From NCBI GenBank assembly GCA_905206365.1, contig CAJLHF010000019.1, forward strand, positions 1 to 36,675: a stretch of DNA of 36,675 nucleotides. The letters run 5' to 3'. Shown one piece after another: positions 23,398-31,797 of the stretch (its first letter is position 1; every line of letters starts with the position of its first letter). This DNA comes from an uncultured Sutterella sp. GTDB taxonomy: Bacteria > Pseudomonadota > Gammaproteobacteria > Burkholderiales > Burkholderiaceae_F. Position numbers and translations under genes: made by a program. The notes below the pieces were generated by a model, which made no database searches, was not told the DNA's origin, and was given only the letters and a program-made list of their open reading frames with translations.

Positions 23398-25035
23398 ATG
23401 ACCCGTCGATACACCACAACTCAAGCCGACGTCAGCGCCGGCACCGACACCGCTTCTCGTCCCGCTCGCCCGACGCGGGACGCCGAATTCGAAGCCGACC
23501 TCGCGGCCTTTCGCCGCGCGTCGCTCCGTCGACGGCGCATCTCCCGCGTGCTCGAGATCCTCGTCGGAGCGTCCCTTCTCGCGCTCTTCGGGATGCTCGT
23601 GGCCGGCATGATTCGGCCGAGTCTCATTCTCAACGACCCCGAGGAGGTGACCCGAGCGGCGGCGCAAGCCAAGGCCGAAGCCCTGCGGAAAGCTCAAGAA
23701 GCCGAGGAAACCGATGAGACCGACGCAGCCGGCACGAAGGCCCCCGCGGAATCCCGCACGTCGAAATCCCCCGAAGGCCGACTCGTCCTCTCGAAAGCCT
23801 TTTCCTCAGTCTTTTTCGCCCGGGTCCCCGAAGTCCGCGCGGCGATGAGTGCGTCGGACGCCGTCACGGCCGCAAACGGCACGCAAGCGCCCGATGCGAA
23901 CGACGTGATCGGGTCGACGTCGACCGCCGAAATACTCGGAGGCTTCGGTTCCGGAGACCTCGGTCTCGTCGAAGACCAAACGAAGCTCTACCAAGGCGGC
24001 TACGGATCGCTTTTCAACCCCGCCGCCGACCGCGTCGTCGTCTGCCGCAACGAAAACGATCCCGAGTGCCTCGCGGTTCAGGAGCTCGACCACGGGTTTC
24101 CGGAGCGGCCCGAGATCGACGATTCGGTCCTTGAAGACAAAAACGACGTCATTCACGATCAGGTCGCAGAGGTGCCGGGCGTCGGGCACACCGAAGACTG
24201 CTCGCAGTTCGTGGTGACGACGGACCCCGTCGAAACCACCGAAACCTGCCGCCCGGGCGGTTGGTACGTGACGAACGACTGCACCTCGGGGTGGCGCGTC
24301 ACCGCGGGCGAAATCCTGACCCGATGGACCTGTACGAATTCGCTCGCCTTTGCGACGACCCCGGTCTGCCGCATCCCCGCGTCTTTGGAAACCACGCCCG
24401 AAACCACCGAGCGCTGCTACTTCGACGCGGACGCCTTGGCGCCCGTCTCGACCGTGAAGGAAACGACGACTGCAACCGCAACGGGCGTCTGGCCCGCAAC
24501 GTGCCGCGCAACGCAAATCGTGGAAGAAACGCTCACGTGCGAGAACGTTCTGACGGTGACGGTCACGCCCGAGTCCTGTTCGCTCGGGGAAACGACGATG
24601 TCGACCACGACCGGAGACTCGTCGCTCTTTGACGACGGCTGCCCCGGGGCGGACACCGCCACGGTCACGACGACCTGCGCGAAGCCCTCCCTCTTCGGGA
24701 AAAGCTTCGCGTTGAAAGTGAACGGCGGTTACCCCGAAACCAAAATCACGGGGACGACGACCCGCGAGATTGCGGATACGGCCTCGCCCTGCCGCCTCAA
24801 GGTGACGGTGGCGGAACACGCCTGCAACGGGACCGACTGCCTCGTGCGCGCGACGGTCGACGTCTACTACCGCTCGGGATCCGTGAACGACTGGAAGGGA
24901 TCGATCGACTTGCGCCACCCCTACCGCGGTTACGACGCCGATGCGGGTTCGTCGACCTCCGACGCGTGGGAAAACGGTTGCGCCGCGCTCGAAGGACGGA
25001 TGTCGGCAAAAACGTCCGAAGGAGAAACTCGATGA
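23398..25035 (+). CDS. TraN-like Cys-rich protein, first of two (N-terminal half type)
   Basis: 545 residues from ATG 23398; the frame is open to 23308, overlapping trbC. A basic start and RRRR precede one hydrophobic helix (51-73), which lacks an obvious signal peptidase site and may be a membrane anchor. After a linker comes FNPAADRVVVCRNENDPEC, then Cys- and Thr-rich sequence: CSQFVVTTDPVETTETC, WYVTNDCTSGW, WTCTNSLAFATTPVCR, TCENVLTVTVTPESC. It ends with a beta-rich domain (FGKSFALKVNGGYPETKITG). The Cys pairs, the WT/TRT spacing and the TTTATVT style resemble the N-terminal half of F TraN (QQCSAQEISRSEYTNYTC region). It is followed by ATGA overlap with the fuller TraN gene, so the N-terminal TraN role seems carried by a separate protein. 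Similarity is by eye. Confidence 0.6.
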   Translation: MTRRYTTTQADVSAGTDTASRPARPTRDAEFEADLAAFRRASLRRRRISRVLEILVGASLLALFGMLVAGMIRPSLILNDPEEVTRAAAQAKAEALRKAQEAEETDETDAAGTKAPAESRTSKSPEGRLVLSKAFSSVFFARVPEVRAAMSASDAVTAANGTQAPDANDVIGSTSTAEILGGFGSGDLGLVEDQTKLYQGGYGSLFNPAADRVVVCRNENDPECLAVQELDHGFPERPEIDDSVLEDKNDVIHDQVAEVPGVGHTEDCSQFVVTTDPVETTETCRPGGWYVTNDCTSGWRVTAGEILTRWTCTNSLAFATTPVCRIPASLETTPETTERCYFDADALAPVSTVKETTTATATGVWPATCRATQIVEETLTCENVLTVTVTPESCSLGETTMSTTTGDSSLFDDGCPGADTATVTTTCAKPSLFGKSFALKVNGGYPETKITGTTTREIADTASPCRLKVTVAEHACNGTDCLVRATVDVYYRSGSVNDWKGSIDLRHPYRGYDADAGSSTSDAWENGCAALEGRMSAKTSEGETR

Positions 25036-27935
25036 GCCGCTCCGCCCTCTCGTACGAGAACCCCGTCGAAGTGAACGCCCGCTTTTCGGAAAATTCCGAA
25101 GGCTTCGAAAAGTCGGCCTCGTCCGCCGAATCGGTTCCGGCCCCGGTTCTCTCCCAACCCTTCGAACGCTCCCGGCTCTCCGGCTTCGCGGGATGGGCGT
25201 GCTCGGCTCTCTTGGCCCTCGGGCTTCCCGCCGGCCTCGCCCACGCACGCGACTGCACGGAGGTCTCGCGTACCTGTGTCGACACCAAAGACCGCGTGAT
25301 CGACGGCGTCACCGTACACCGCGACTGCTGGCGGTGGGAAAAGAAGTTCCGCTGCACGCAAGCGTCGCCCGAAGCGAACCGGTGCGATGCCGCGCACGTC
25401 CCTGCTTCCTGCACGATCACGAAGACGACCTGTACGAAACGGAGCTCGACGGGCGAGTGCCCGGCGGTGGAAGCGCAGCTCCTGTGCACGACGAAACCCT
25501 CGGGCCCCGGGATCACGGCGGGGAAAATCGAAGTCTCGATCGCGTACGAGACGAAGACGGGTGCGCCCGTGCCGATCGAAAAGATTGAAAAAACGGAAAA
25601 CGTCGGGGCGAACGGGTTCGAGCGCCTCCTTCGCAACGAGCGAAGCGAAAGCGGACTCGGTCTCCCGTCGTCGTCGCCTTCGACGAGTTCGAAAGCCTCG
25701 TCCTCCGACGACGGCTGCCGCGTCACGTCCGAGCGCTGCATCGACTCCGTCCCCCGCGAGATCCCCGTCGCAAACGCCCCGGGCGAATACGTGACGGCAG
25801 CCCCCGCCTGTTGGGTGAAGGAGAAAACGATTTCCTGCCCCTCGATCGACGAAGCCGCTTCGTGCTCGAAACTTGAGAGCGCCGGCTGCCGCCGAACGGG
25901 CGAAAAGACCTGCGCGCAGAAGGTCGGAGGCACCTGCGTGCGGTGGTCCGCGACGTACGTCTGCCCCGGCGTCCCCGTAACGGGGCCCGACATCGATGCG
26001 GACGACACCGTGGACGTCCCGACGGGAGGCGTGGTCGAAGACGGCTCGCAGTGCGAAGCCGCGGTCGATGAGGCACAAAAGGAGGGCCTCTCCTGCACGA
26101 CGGTCTCGAAAACCTGCGTCAAAAAGGGCGGCAGCGTGACGGTCGGGGGCGTGACGGCGACGCTTCCCTGCGCCGAGTACGAAGTCAAAATGAACTGCAC
26201 GGCACAAGGCAAAAACGGCTGTGCGGCGCTCGAAGCCCTGGAGCGCGACAAGACCTGCCGGCGCGAAGGGGACGCGGTGTGCGTCAAGAAAAACCCCGAC
26301 GGCACGTGCCGCGAACGGAAAGCCACCTACGTCTGCGGCGAAGGGGTTTCCGAAGACCGTCCCCCTGCGGGCGGCGACTTCGTCGATTCGGAAGACACCT
26401 CGACCGCGGAGCCCGTCGACACGTGCGGGGACTACAAGAAGGACCCGAGCTGTTCGCTCTCGAACTCCGTCTGTACCGACGGTCCCGGGATCAAGTACGT
26501 GAACGGAAAGCCCGTCTACAAGGACTGCTGGCAGTCGACCGACACCTACGTCTGCCAAGCCTCGGGGGAAAACGAGTGCGCCGAATTCGAAAAGGACCCC
26601 GCGTGCGAATTGCAATCTTCGGGCTGCCCCGACGGAGAGCCGAAGTGCGAGCGCCCCGTGAACGTCTACGTCTGCGAGCGGGAAGGATCGGAAACGGCGG
26701 TAGGCGAAACCTGTCAGGGCGAAGCCTGCATCGCAGGGATCTGCACGCCCGTCGATTCGGACCCGAACGAGGATTTCGCGGACGCGGTCGCAGGATTTGA
26801 GATCGGTCGTCAGGGGTCGATCTACGGGGACGTAACGGGAAATCGCTTCTTTCAGGGGCACCTCTCGACCTGCAAAGACCGCGTGGGGGCGACCTCCTGC
26901 TGCCGTACGGAAGAGGTGTCGGGCACCTCGAACGCCGGGGGTTTTTCGATTTGGCTGAGTTTCGGGCTGCGAGCCGGCTGGGAAGCCGTCAAGTACGCGG
27001 GCTCGCCCTACGTCTACGACATTCTCTCCAACTCGGATTCGACGAAACAGCTCTTGAATTCGCTTTACGGGTCGGCCGCTTCGGGGGTCTACAACCCGAG
27101 CTTCAGCTGGTGGGGCGTGTCGGTCACCTACTCCGCCGCGGAAGGCTTTGCCTTCGACTTTTCGCCCGCGGGCTTTTTGGCGACCGCCTTGGCGCACTTC
27201 TACGCGGGCTACCGCTCGTGCGACGCCGAAGACCAACGGACGGCCTTGGAGCGCGGGCAGCGGCTCTGCCACTACGCGGGAACCGTGTGCGAGAAGAAAG
27301 CGGCCGGCAAGTGCATCACGACGCGTCAGAAATACGTGTGCTTCAACTCGCGGCTCGCCCGCATTTTGAACGAACAAGGTCGCCCGCAGCTCGGTCGCGG
27401 CTGGGGCACGCCCGTCAATCCCGACGTGCGGGGTTTCACGCAGGAGGAGCTCGAACTGCTCGACTTCACCGCCATGGACTTGCAGGAATTCGTCCGCGAC
27501 GTCATTCACGAGGCGATCGAAGGAACGGACGCGGGGCGAATCGATCTTGAAGCCGCCTCCCGACGCGCGCAGGAACGTGTGGACGCAATGCTCGAAGGCG
27601 TGATCGGAACAACCGAAGCCATGCCGGGGCCGACGGGCAAAACGCGGGATCCGTCGACGCCGCCCGCCGATGCGCAAGGCCTCATGCATACCGGGGGAGA
27701 GTCCGGATCGGGCGAGACGGCTTGGTCGCACCGGACGCGACGTTCTCCGCTCTCGGCCGAGGCGCTACTCCCCGGCACGCAAGCCTTCCGCAGCCCCGCT
27801 TGGGAGCACCCCCTCTGGGGCCCCTACTCGCTCGAAGGGGAAATCGCGCGGGGAGCGCGGGCCATGGACACGGAACGCCGACGGATCGACGGCCTCAACG
27901 CGAATCCGGGGTTTCGACGGCCCGCCGACTTTTGA
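25032..27935 (+). CDS. traN: Mating-pair stabilisation protein TraN with four tandem Cys modules
   Basis: 967 residues (F TraN 602). Outer-membrane protein that grips the recipient. Long n-region, hydrophobic core about 51-70, cleavage at LAHA-R (72). Four related Cys-rich modules follow: about 74-155 (DCTEVSRTCVDTKD..DCW), 228-312 (CRVTSERCID..ACW), 339-435 (CTTVSKTCVKKG) and 465-548 (DPSCSLSNSVCTDG..DCW). Each ends in a C....TYVC-like strand. F TraN has one such module. The C-terminal part matches TraN well: CQGEACIAGICTP, DPNEDFADAVA, CKDRVGATSCC, the CEKKAAGKCITTRQKYVCF block, FNSRLARILNEQGRPQLG, and FTQEELELLDFTAMDLQEF. The last 130 residues are a Gly/Pro/Arg-rich tail. Start overlaps the previous stop (ATGA). 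Confidence 0.93.
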   Translation: MSRSALSYENPVEVNARFSENSEGFEKSASSAESVPAPVLSQPFERSRLSGFAGWACSALLALGLPAGLAHARDCTEVSRTCVDTKDRVIDGVTVHRDCWRWEKKFRCTQASPEANRCDAAHVPASCTITKTTCTKRSSTGECPAVEAQLLCTTKPSGPGITAGKIEVSIAYETKTGAPVPIEKIEKTENVGANGFERLLRNERSESGLGLPSSSPSTSSKASSSDDGCRVTSERCIDSVPREIPVANAPGEYVTAAPACWVKEKTISCPSIDEAASCSKLESAGCRRTGEKTCAQKVGGTCVRWSATYVCPGVPVTGPDIDADDTVDVPTGGVVEDGSQCEAAVDEAQKEGLSCTTVSKTCVKKGGSVTVGGVTATLPCAEYEVKMNCTAQGKNGCAALEALERDKTCRREGDAVCVKKNPDGTCRERKATYVCGEGVSEDRPPAGGDFVDSEDTSTAEPVDTCGDYKKDPSCSLSNSVCTDGPGIKYVNGKPVYKDCWQSTDTYVCQASGENECAEFEKDPACELQSSGCPDGEPKCERPVNVYVCEREGSETAVGETCQGEACIAGICTPVDSDPNEDFADAVAGFEIGRQGSIYGDVTGNRFFQGHLSTCKDRVGATSCCRTEEVSGTSNAGGFSIWLSFGLRAGWEAVKYAGSPYVYDILSNSDSTKQLLNSLYGSAASGVYNPSFSWWGVSVTYSAAEGFAFDFSPAGFLATALAHFYAGYRSCDAEDQRTALERGQRLCHYAGTVCEKKAAGKCITTRQKYVCFNSRLARILNEQGRPQLGRGWGTPVNPDVRGFTQEELELLDFTAMDLQEFVRDVIHEAIEGTDAGRIDLEAASRRAQERVDAMLEGVIGTTEAMPGPTGKTRDPSTPPADAQGLMHTGGESGSGETAWSHRTRRSPLSAEALLPGTQAFRSPAWEHPLWGPYSLEGEIARGARAMDTERRRIDGLNANPGFRRPADF

Positions 27936-28033
27936 GGACCCTCCTCCGCGAACGGCTTCAAGCAACTTCGGAGGGCCTTGAACGGACGCCTTCGACTTCT
28001 TTGATTTCCTTTGATTTTTTGAGACTTCTTCCG

Positions 28034-29434
28034 ATGATTTCGACTCTTTGCGGGGCCCGACGGTTCCGACACCAACGAACGTTCCTTGCGGGCATTGCGG
28101 GGCTCCTCGCGTGCTCGTGTGCGGCGATGCCCGCCGGGGCCGCGGCGCTTTCGGGGCCGTCTTCGGGCGCTTCTTCCGACACCTCGGCGGGCGTGACCGC
28201 CTTTCCGGCCGTGACCGAGGGTTCTTCGGATTTTGCCGCATCGTCCGTTTCCCGGGCCGGTACGGATGCTCGGAACCGATCCGCATCCGACTGGTGGACC
28301 GAGGACGTCTGGCAGGACCCCGACCGACCCTTCCTCTATTACGGAAACCCCGAGGAGGAGGAAAAAGCCGCCCGACGCCGCTTGGGCGTTGCGGACGGGA
28401 AACACGAAGAAGAAGGTCGGCACGTGCGTCGGGAAGACGACGAGCACATTGAACGTAAGGGGGCGACCGTCGAGCGGCTCGATCGCGTCGAGGAAAACGC
28501 TCCGCGGAAAGAGGACGGGCGAAAGGCGGCTTCGCCGACGCCCTCGAACGCTTCTCCCCTCAACGACCCCGAGCTCACGTCCTTTACCACCGTAAAGGGC
28601 CTGCGCGCCGAAGTCGAACGTCGTCTGGAGCGCGCGCTCATGGACCCGACCCCCGAGCACGTCTCCGCCTATTTGGAGGCCAACGCCTTCATCCTCGGGA
28701 AAGCACACCGCTTCCAGGTTGCCTGGGAGCGCACGCGCTTCGCGCAACCTCAATACGACTGGACCGCTTCGCACCCCGTCGCGAACTTCGCCACGGCCGA
28801 AGAAAACGAACGCGTGATGCGGGAGAAGTCCGTCTTTTTGAAGTCCCTTGCCGACGAAGCGGGAATTCTCTTCGTGGTGCGCGCGGACGACCCCTTGAGC
28901 GAACTCGCGGCGCGGTCGCTCGCGAGCTTCGCGCGCACGAACGGGATCGAAGTGCTCGTCGCATCCGACCGCCCCGTCGCCTACGCGGGGCTGCCTCCCT
29001 CGAAACCCTACAACGCGCTCGTCGCGTCGTTGGGGCTCACGCGCCTTCCCGCCGCCGTTCTCGTTCCCAACCCCGCGATGGTTGAAGCGCGAACGCTCTC
29101 GCACCCGGCACTGCGTGCGAACCCCCGCCCGACCCTCTTTGCGACGGGGGTGGTGTCGGTGGAAGAGCTCGGCAGCCGCCTGATGCTCCTCCTCGCGCCG
29201 CTCGCCACGGAAGCAACCGACGCCGTCGCCGCCACCCGAAACGGGCGGGCGCTGACGACGGGAGAGGCGTGGCGAGCCGAAGCGTCGGAGATGTCCGGAG
29301 CTCCCGCGAGCGAGCGCCTCAACACCCGCGAAACGCTCGACCGCAACGACTTCGCGCGTTCCCGGGCGGCTCACGCCGAAGTCGTCGGCGAGTTCGCAGG
29401 TGAGGTTTCGTATCCGACGGAACGCGCGCGATGA
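28034..29434 (+). CDS. traF: Conjugative transfer protein TraF
   Basis: 466 residues (F TraF 247). Periplasmic thioredoxin-fold protein of pilus assembly. Signal peptide 1-36 with core FLAGIAGLLACSCAA. Residues 40-85 and 110-175 are low-complexity, with the TraF block DWWTEDVWQDPDRPFLYYGN between them. The family domain (about 180-370) has VSAYLEANAFILGKAHRFQV, QPQYDWTASHPVANFA, then the thioredoxin-like strand-helix ILFVVRADDPLSELAARSLA, LGLTRLPAAVLVPNP and SVEELGSRL. The CxxC active site is absent, as in F TraF. Start ATG 28034 has no Shine-Dalgarno and follows a T-rich leader with TTTGATTT repeats. In F traF lies before traH, as here. Confidence 0.9.
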   Translation: MISTLCGARRFRHQRTFLAGIAGLLACSCAAMPAGAAALSGPSSGASSDTSAGVTAFPAVTEGSSDFAASSVSRAGTDARNRSASDWWTEDVWQDPDRPFLYYGNPEEEEKAARRRLGVADGKHEEEGRHVRREDDEHIERKGATVERLDRVEENAPRKEDGRKAASPTPSNASPLNDPELTSFTTVKGLRAEVERRLERALMDPTPEHVSAYLEANAFILGKAHRFQVAWERTRFAQPQYDWTASHPVANFATAEENERVMREKSVFLKSLADEAGILFVVRADDPLSELAARSLASFARTNGIEVLVASDRPVAYAGLPPSKPYNALVASLGLTRLPAAVLVPNPAMVEARTLSHPALRANPRPTLFATGVVSVEELGSRLMLLLAPLATEATDAVAATRNGRALTTGEAWRAEASEMSGAPASERLNTRETLDRNDFARSRAAHAEVVGEFAGEVSYPTERAR

Positions 29435-29445
29435 GGGGGTCTTCG

Positions 29446-29616
29446 ATGACGGAGGAACACGCGAAAAACCGTACCGATTCGATGCGTGACGTCCGACCGG
29501 ATCGAGCCCCTTCGGAAATCAACGCGAAGCCTCGGAAGCGCATCGGTTCCGAATCGATGCACATCGGAAATACCTCCGTCGCCGCCCGGAAAGTCATCTC
29601 TTTTGATGGACGTTGA
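29446..29616 (+). CDS. Possible small ORF after traF, 56 codons
   Basis: ATG 29446 follows AGGGGG by about 5 bases; an earlier ATG at 29431 overlaps the traF stop as ATGA, the coupling used elsewhere in the operon. The product (MTEEHAKNRTDSMRDV...) is polar, with no membrane helix and no known motif. Composition is drifting toward that of the spacer. It could be a real small coupled gene or the worn start of a lost one. Confidence 0.28.
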   Translation: MTEEHAKNRTDSMRDVRPDRAPSEINAKPRKRIGSESMHIGNTSVAARKVISFDGR

Positions 29617-29656
29617 AACGACCGTTTCCCGTTCTTTTCAAAAGTCCTTTAAGACG

Positions 29657-29714
29657 CTTTTCGCAGAGCTATCCGCATTTCTTTTATGAGCTATTGACAA
29701 CTCTTTTACGAGCT
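29657..29714. repeat. Short direct repeats around a TTGACA hexamer
   Basis: CTTTTATGAGCT (29681-29692) and CTTTTACGAGCT (29703-29714) match at 11 of 12 positions and start 22 bases apart, about two helical turns. TTGACA (29694-29699) sits between them. A weaker related copy, CTTTTCGCAGAGCT, lies at 29657-29670. The pattern suggests regulator binding sites at a promoter, but no clear -10 follows. Confidence 0.4.
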
Positions 29715-30192
29715 TTCCGACGAACGGTTTTCCACCTCCAAACAAAACCTTTTGAACTGCTTTTTCCATCGATTTTGTTTGTTTCGACGTCTTCCCGTTG
29801 ACACCTCATCGACAGAGCTTCGAGGCATTCATTCTGCAAATATTTCGACCATGTTGTCCGACCTCTTTCCCTTATCTCACACGTCTCCCGAAACGACGAA
29901 CCTTCCCGTTCCGACCCTTGACGTACGGGAATCTCAACCCGTGTACGACCTTCGTCACGGAGACCGAACGGGCTCTCGAATCGACTGCCGACCCCCTGTC
30001 CGATGCGAAACAAGCGGCACCCTTCGATCGTCTCAAGTCACGTGTAACGATTCCGACGCTGCGATCGTTGCTCGGTCTTCCTTTTCCGAAATCGAACGCC
30101 CTACACATACCGAACTTATGTCCGATTTTTTATCCGAATTTGCAAGCTTTCCTTCGATCTATTCCTACCGACTTTTTAAGAGCCTTTTAATT

Positions 30193-31797
30193 ATGCATAA
30201 GACCCCGCTCGGAAATTCGTTTTCTTTCCCGTTTCGATGCTCTTCAAATGTGCGCGGCGCGAGGGGTGAAAGCGGCGGAACTTTGAACGTGAAACCCCTC
30301 TTCCGGACACTGCGGTGCGTGCTTTCGTCGGAAGGAACGGAGAGCCTCGTACGCGCCTTCGAGCGCACGTTCGAGGGAGGTCGGTTCCTTCTCGGCGTCG
30401 CGCTGAGCGCGTGCCTTGCGCTTTCCTCCCCCGCCCGCGCGGGCTTTTTGGAGGACTACTACGACTCCGTCGGCGCTCAGGGGGCGGTAACGCCCGCGGG
30501 GGTCTACCAGTCGCAGGGCCTGAGCGTCGCAACGGGCGGCAGTTTCGTCGTCAAGGTGCCGAGAAAGGACTTCACGCCCGTTGCGATCGAAGCTCCGCAC
30601 CTCAAAGCGGGCTGCGGCGGGATCGACGTCTTTCTCGGGGCCTTTGCGCTCCCCTCGCGCGAGGAGTTCGTGAGTTTCTTGAGAAGCATCGGGAGCGCCA
30701 TGCCGGGGCTCGCGTTTCAGCTCGCACTTCAGTACCTCTCGCCCGACCTCAACGAGCAGGTGACTTCCTTTCGCGACCTCATCATGAAGATGACCGAAAA
30801 GTATTCGAACAGCTGCGTCGCGGCTCAGACCGTCATGCAGGGTGCGGCCGAACTCTATATGTCCAACCGTCAGGAGCGCGCGAAGACGAGTCTCGTCGCC
30901 TCGGGCGAAGTGTCGGACGCCTCCGAAGCCGACCGCGTCACGCGCACGGACGGCTCGAAGTCGCTTGCCTCCGCCCCGAGCCGCAAGGACGCAAACGGCA
31001 ACGTCGTCGAAGACACCGAACTCAACCTCACCTGGAGCCTTTTGAAGGGCGGGAAGTGGGGCTCGAGCGTCGATCAGGAGACGCTCGAGACGATGATGAC
31101 GCTGCTCGGCACCGTCATCTACACGAAGTCGGGCACCGGTGAATCCGCCGTGATCGCCGACCGCACGATCGGCGCGCGCGACATTCTGAACGATCTCTAC
31201 GGAGCCGTGGGCGAAGCGAAAACGAAAGGGAAGCGCCTGGTATGCGACGAACCCGTCAAGTGCCTGAACCCCCGGGAGACGGACGCCTCGGACCTCAACC
31301 TCGTGAACGCCGTCTACGAGGCGGCCGTTCGCTACCGCAAGAGCCTCGTGGAAAGGAACCGCGCGGCCGTTTCCGAGCGCGACGTTCTGCTCCTCGGGAA
31401 CGTATCGAGCCTGCCCCTGATTCGACTCGTTGAAGTGTCCTCGTCCCCGCGCATTCCGGCTCTTTCCGATCAGCTTCTCCGGATCTATTCCGAAGCGGCC
31501 GCGTACGAAGGGTTGACGAGCGCGCTTTCCGCCCTCACGGACGACGTGCGGCGCTTGATCGAATCGTCCTCGGCCCGCTCCGCCTCGTCCGTCAACGAGC
31601 GGCACGCGAAAAATCTCGAAGACCGCCTCAAAACCGTCACGGCGGAACTGCACGCACGCGAATCGCACCTTTATGAAGCGATGAGTCGAGCACAGGACTA
31701 CGCCCTTCAGGTGGAGCACATCGAGCGGTCGGTCTTCGGGACGGCGGCCGTCAAAACGGTGACGGCTCTCCCCGCGATGACGGGAGGTGCGCGATGA
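30193..31797 (+). CDS. traH: Conjugative pilus assembly protein TraH
   Basis: 534 residues from ATG 30193 (F TraH 458). Periplasmic protein, outer-membrane associated, needed for pilus assembly. Hydrophobic core at about 65-80, cleavage near PARA-G (83). Then the TraH pattern: FLEDYYDSVGAQGAVTPAGV, YQSQGLSVATGGSFVVKVPR, the signature LKAGCGGIDVFLGAF, SCVAAQTVMQGA, LNLTWSLLKGGKWG, CDEPVKCLNPRETDASDLN, and a C-terminal coiled coil (about 470-510). The start is uncertain: ATG 30118 and GTG 30289 are in frame, the latter with GGCGGA upstream; the frame is open back to 29752. The stop overlaps traG (ATGA). Confidence 0.93.
   Translation: MHKTPLGNSFSFPFRCSSNVRGARGESGGTLNVKPLFRTLRCVLSSEGTESLVRAFERTFEGGRFLLGVALSACLALSSPARAGFLEDYYDSVGAQGAVTPAGVYQSQGLSVATGGSFVVKVPRKDFTPVAIEAPHLKAGCGGIDVFLGAFALPSREEFVSFLRSIGSAMPGLAFQLALQYLSPDLNEQVTSFRDLIMKMTEKYSNSCVAAQTVMQGAAELYMSNRQERAKTSLVASGEVSDASEADRVTRTDGSKSLASAPSRKDANGNVVEDTELNLTWSLLKGGKWGSSVDQETLETMMTLLGTVIYTKSGTGESAVIADRTIGARDILNDLYGAVGEAKTKGKRLVCDEPVKCLNPRETDASDLNLVNAVYEAAVRYRKSLVERNRAAVSERDVLLLGNVSSLPLIRLVEVSSSPRIPALSDQLLRIYSEAAAYEGLTSALSALTDDVRRLIESSSARSASSVNERHAKNLEDRLKTVTAELHARESHLYEAMSRAQDYALQVEHIERSVFGTAAVKTVTALPAMTGGAR

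Larger units (their letters stand above)
29435..30192. other. Gene-poor spacer between traF and traH
   Basis: 758 bases of lower GC than the flanks. F has traQ, trbB and similar small genes here; no trbB (thioredoxin CxxC) is seen. It holds a possible 56-codon ORF (29446-29616), direct repeats around TTGACA (29657-29714), several TTGAC-type hexamers without good -10 partners, and an open stretch in the traH frame from 29752 that lacks coding-like third positions. It resembles the 7160-9254 spacer in composition. It may carry a promoter for traH-traG. Confidence 0.45.

Noticed and set aside
24930..27731. 933-codon minus-strand frame
   Set aside because: Antisense to traN, which shows family motifs and Cys modules.
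28864..29085. TraF as a disulfide oxidoreductase
   Set aside because: The thioredoxin-like region lacks a CxxC pair, as in F TraF, so no redox role is claimed.
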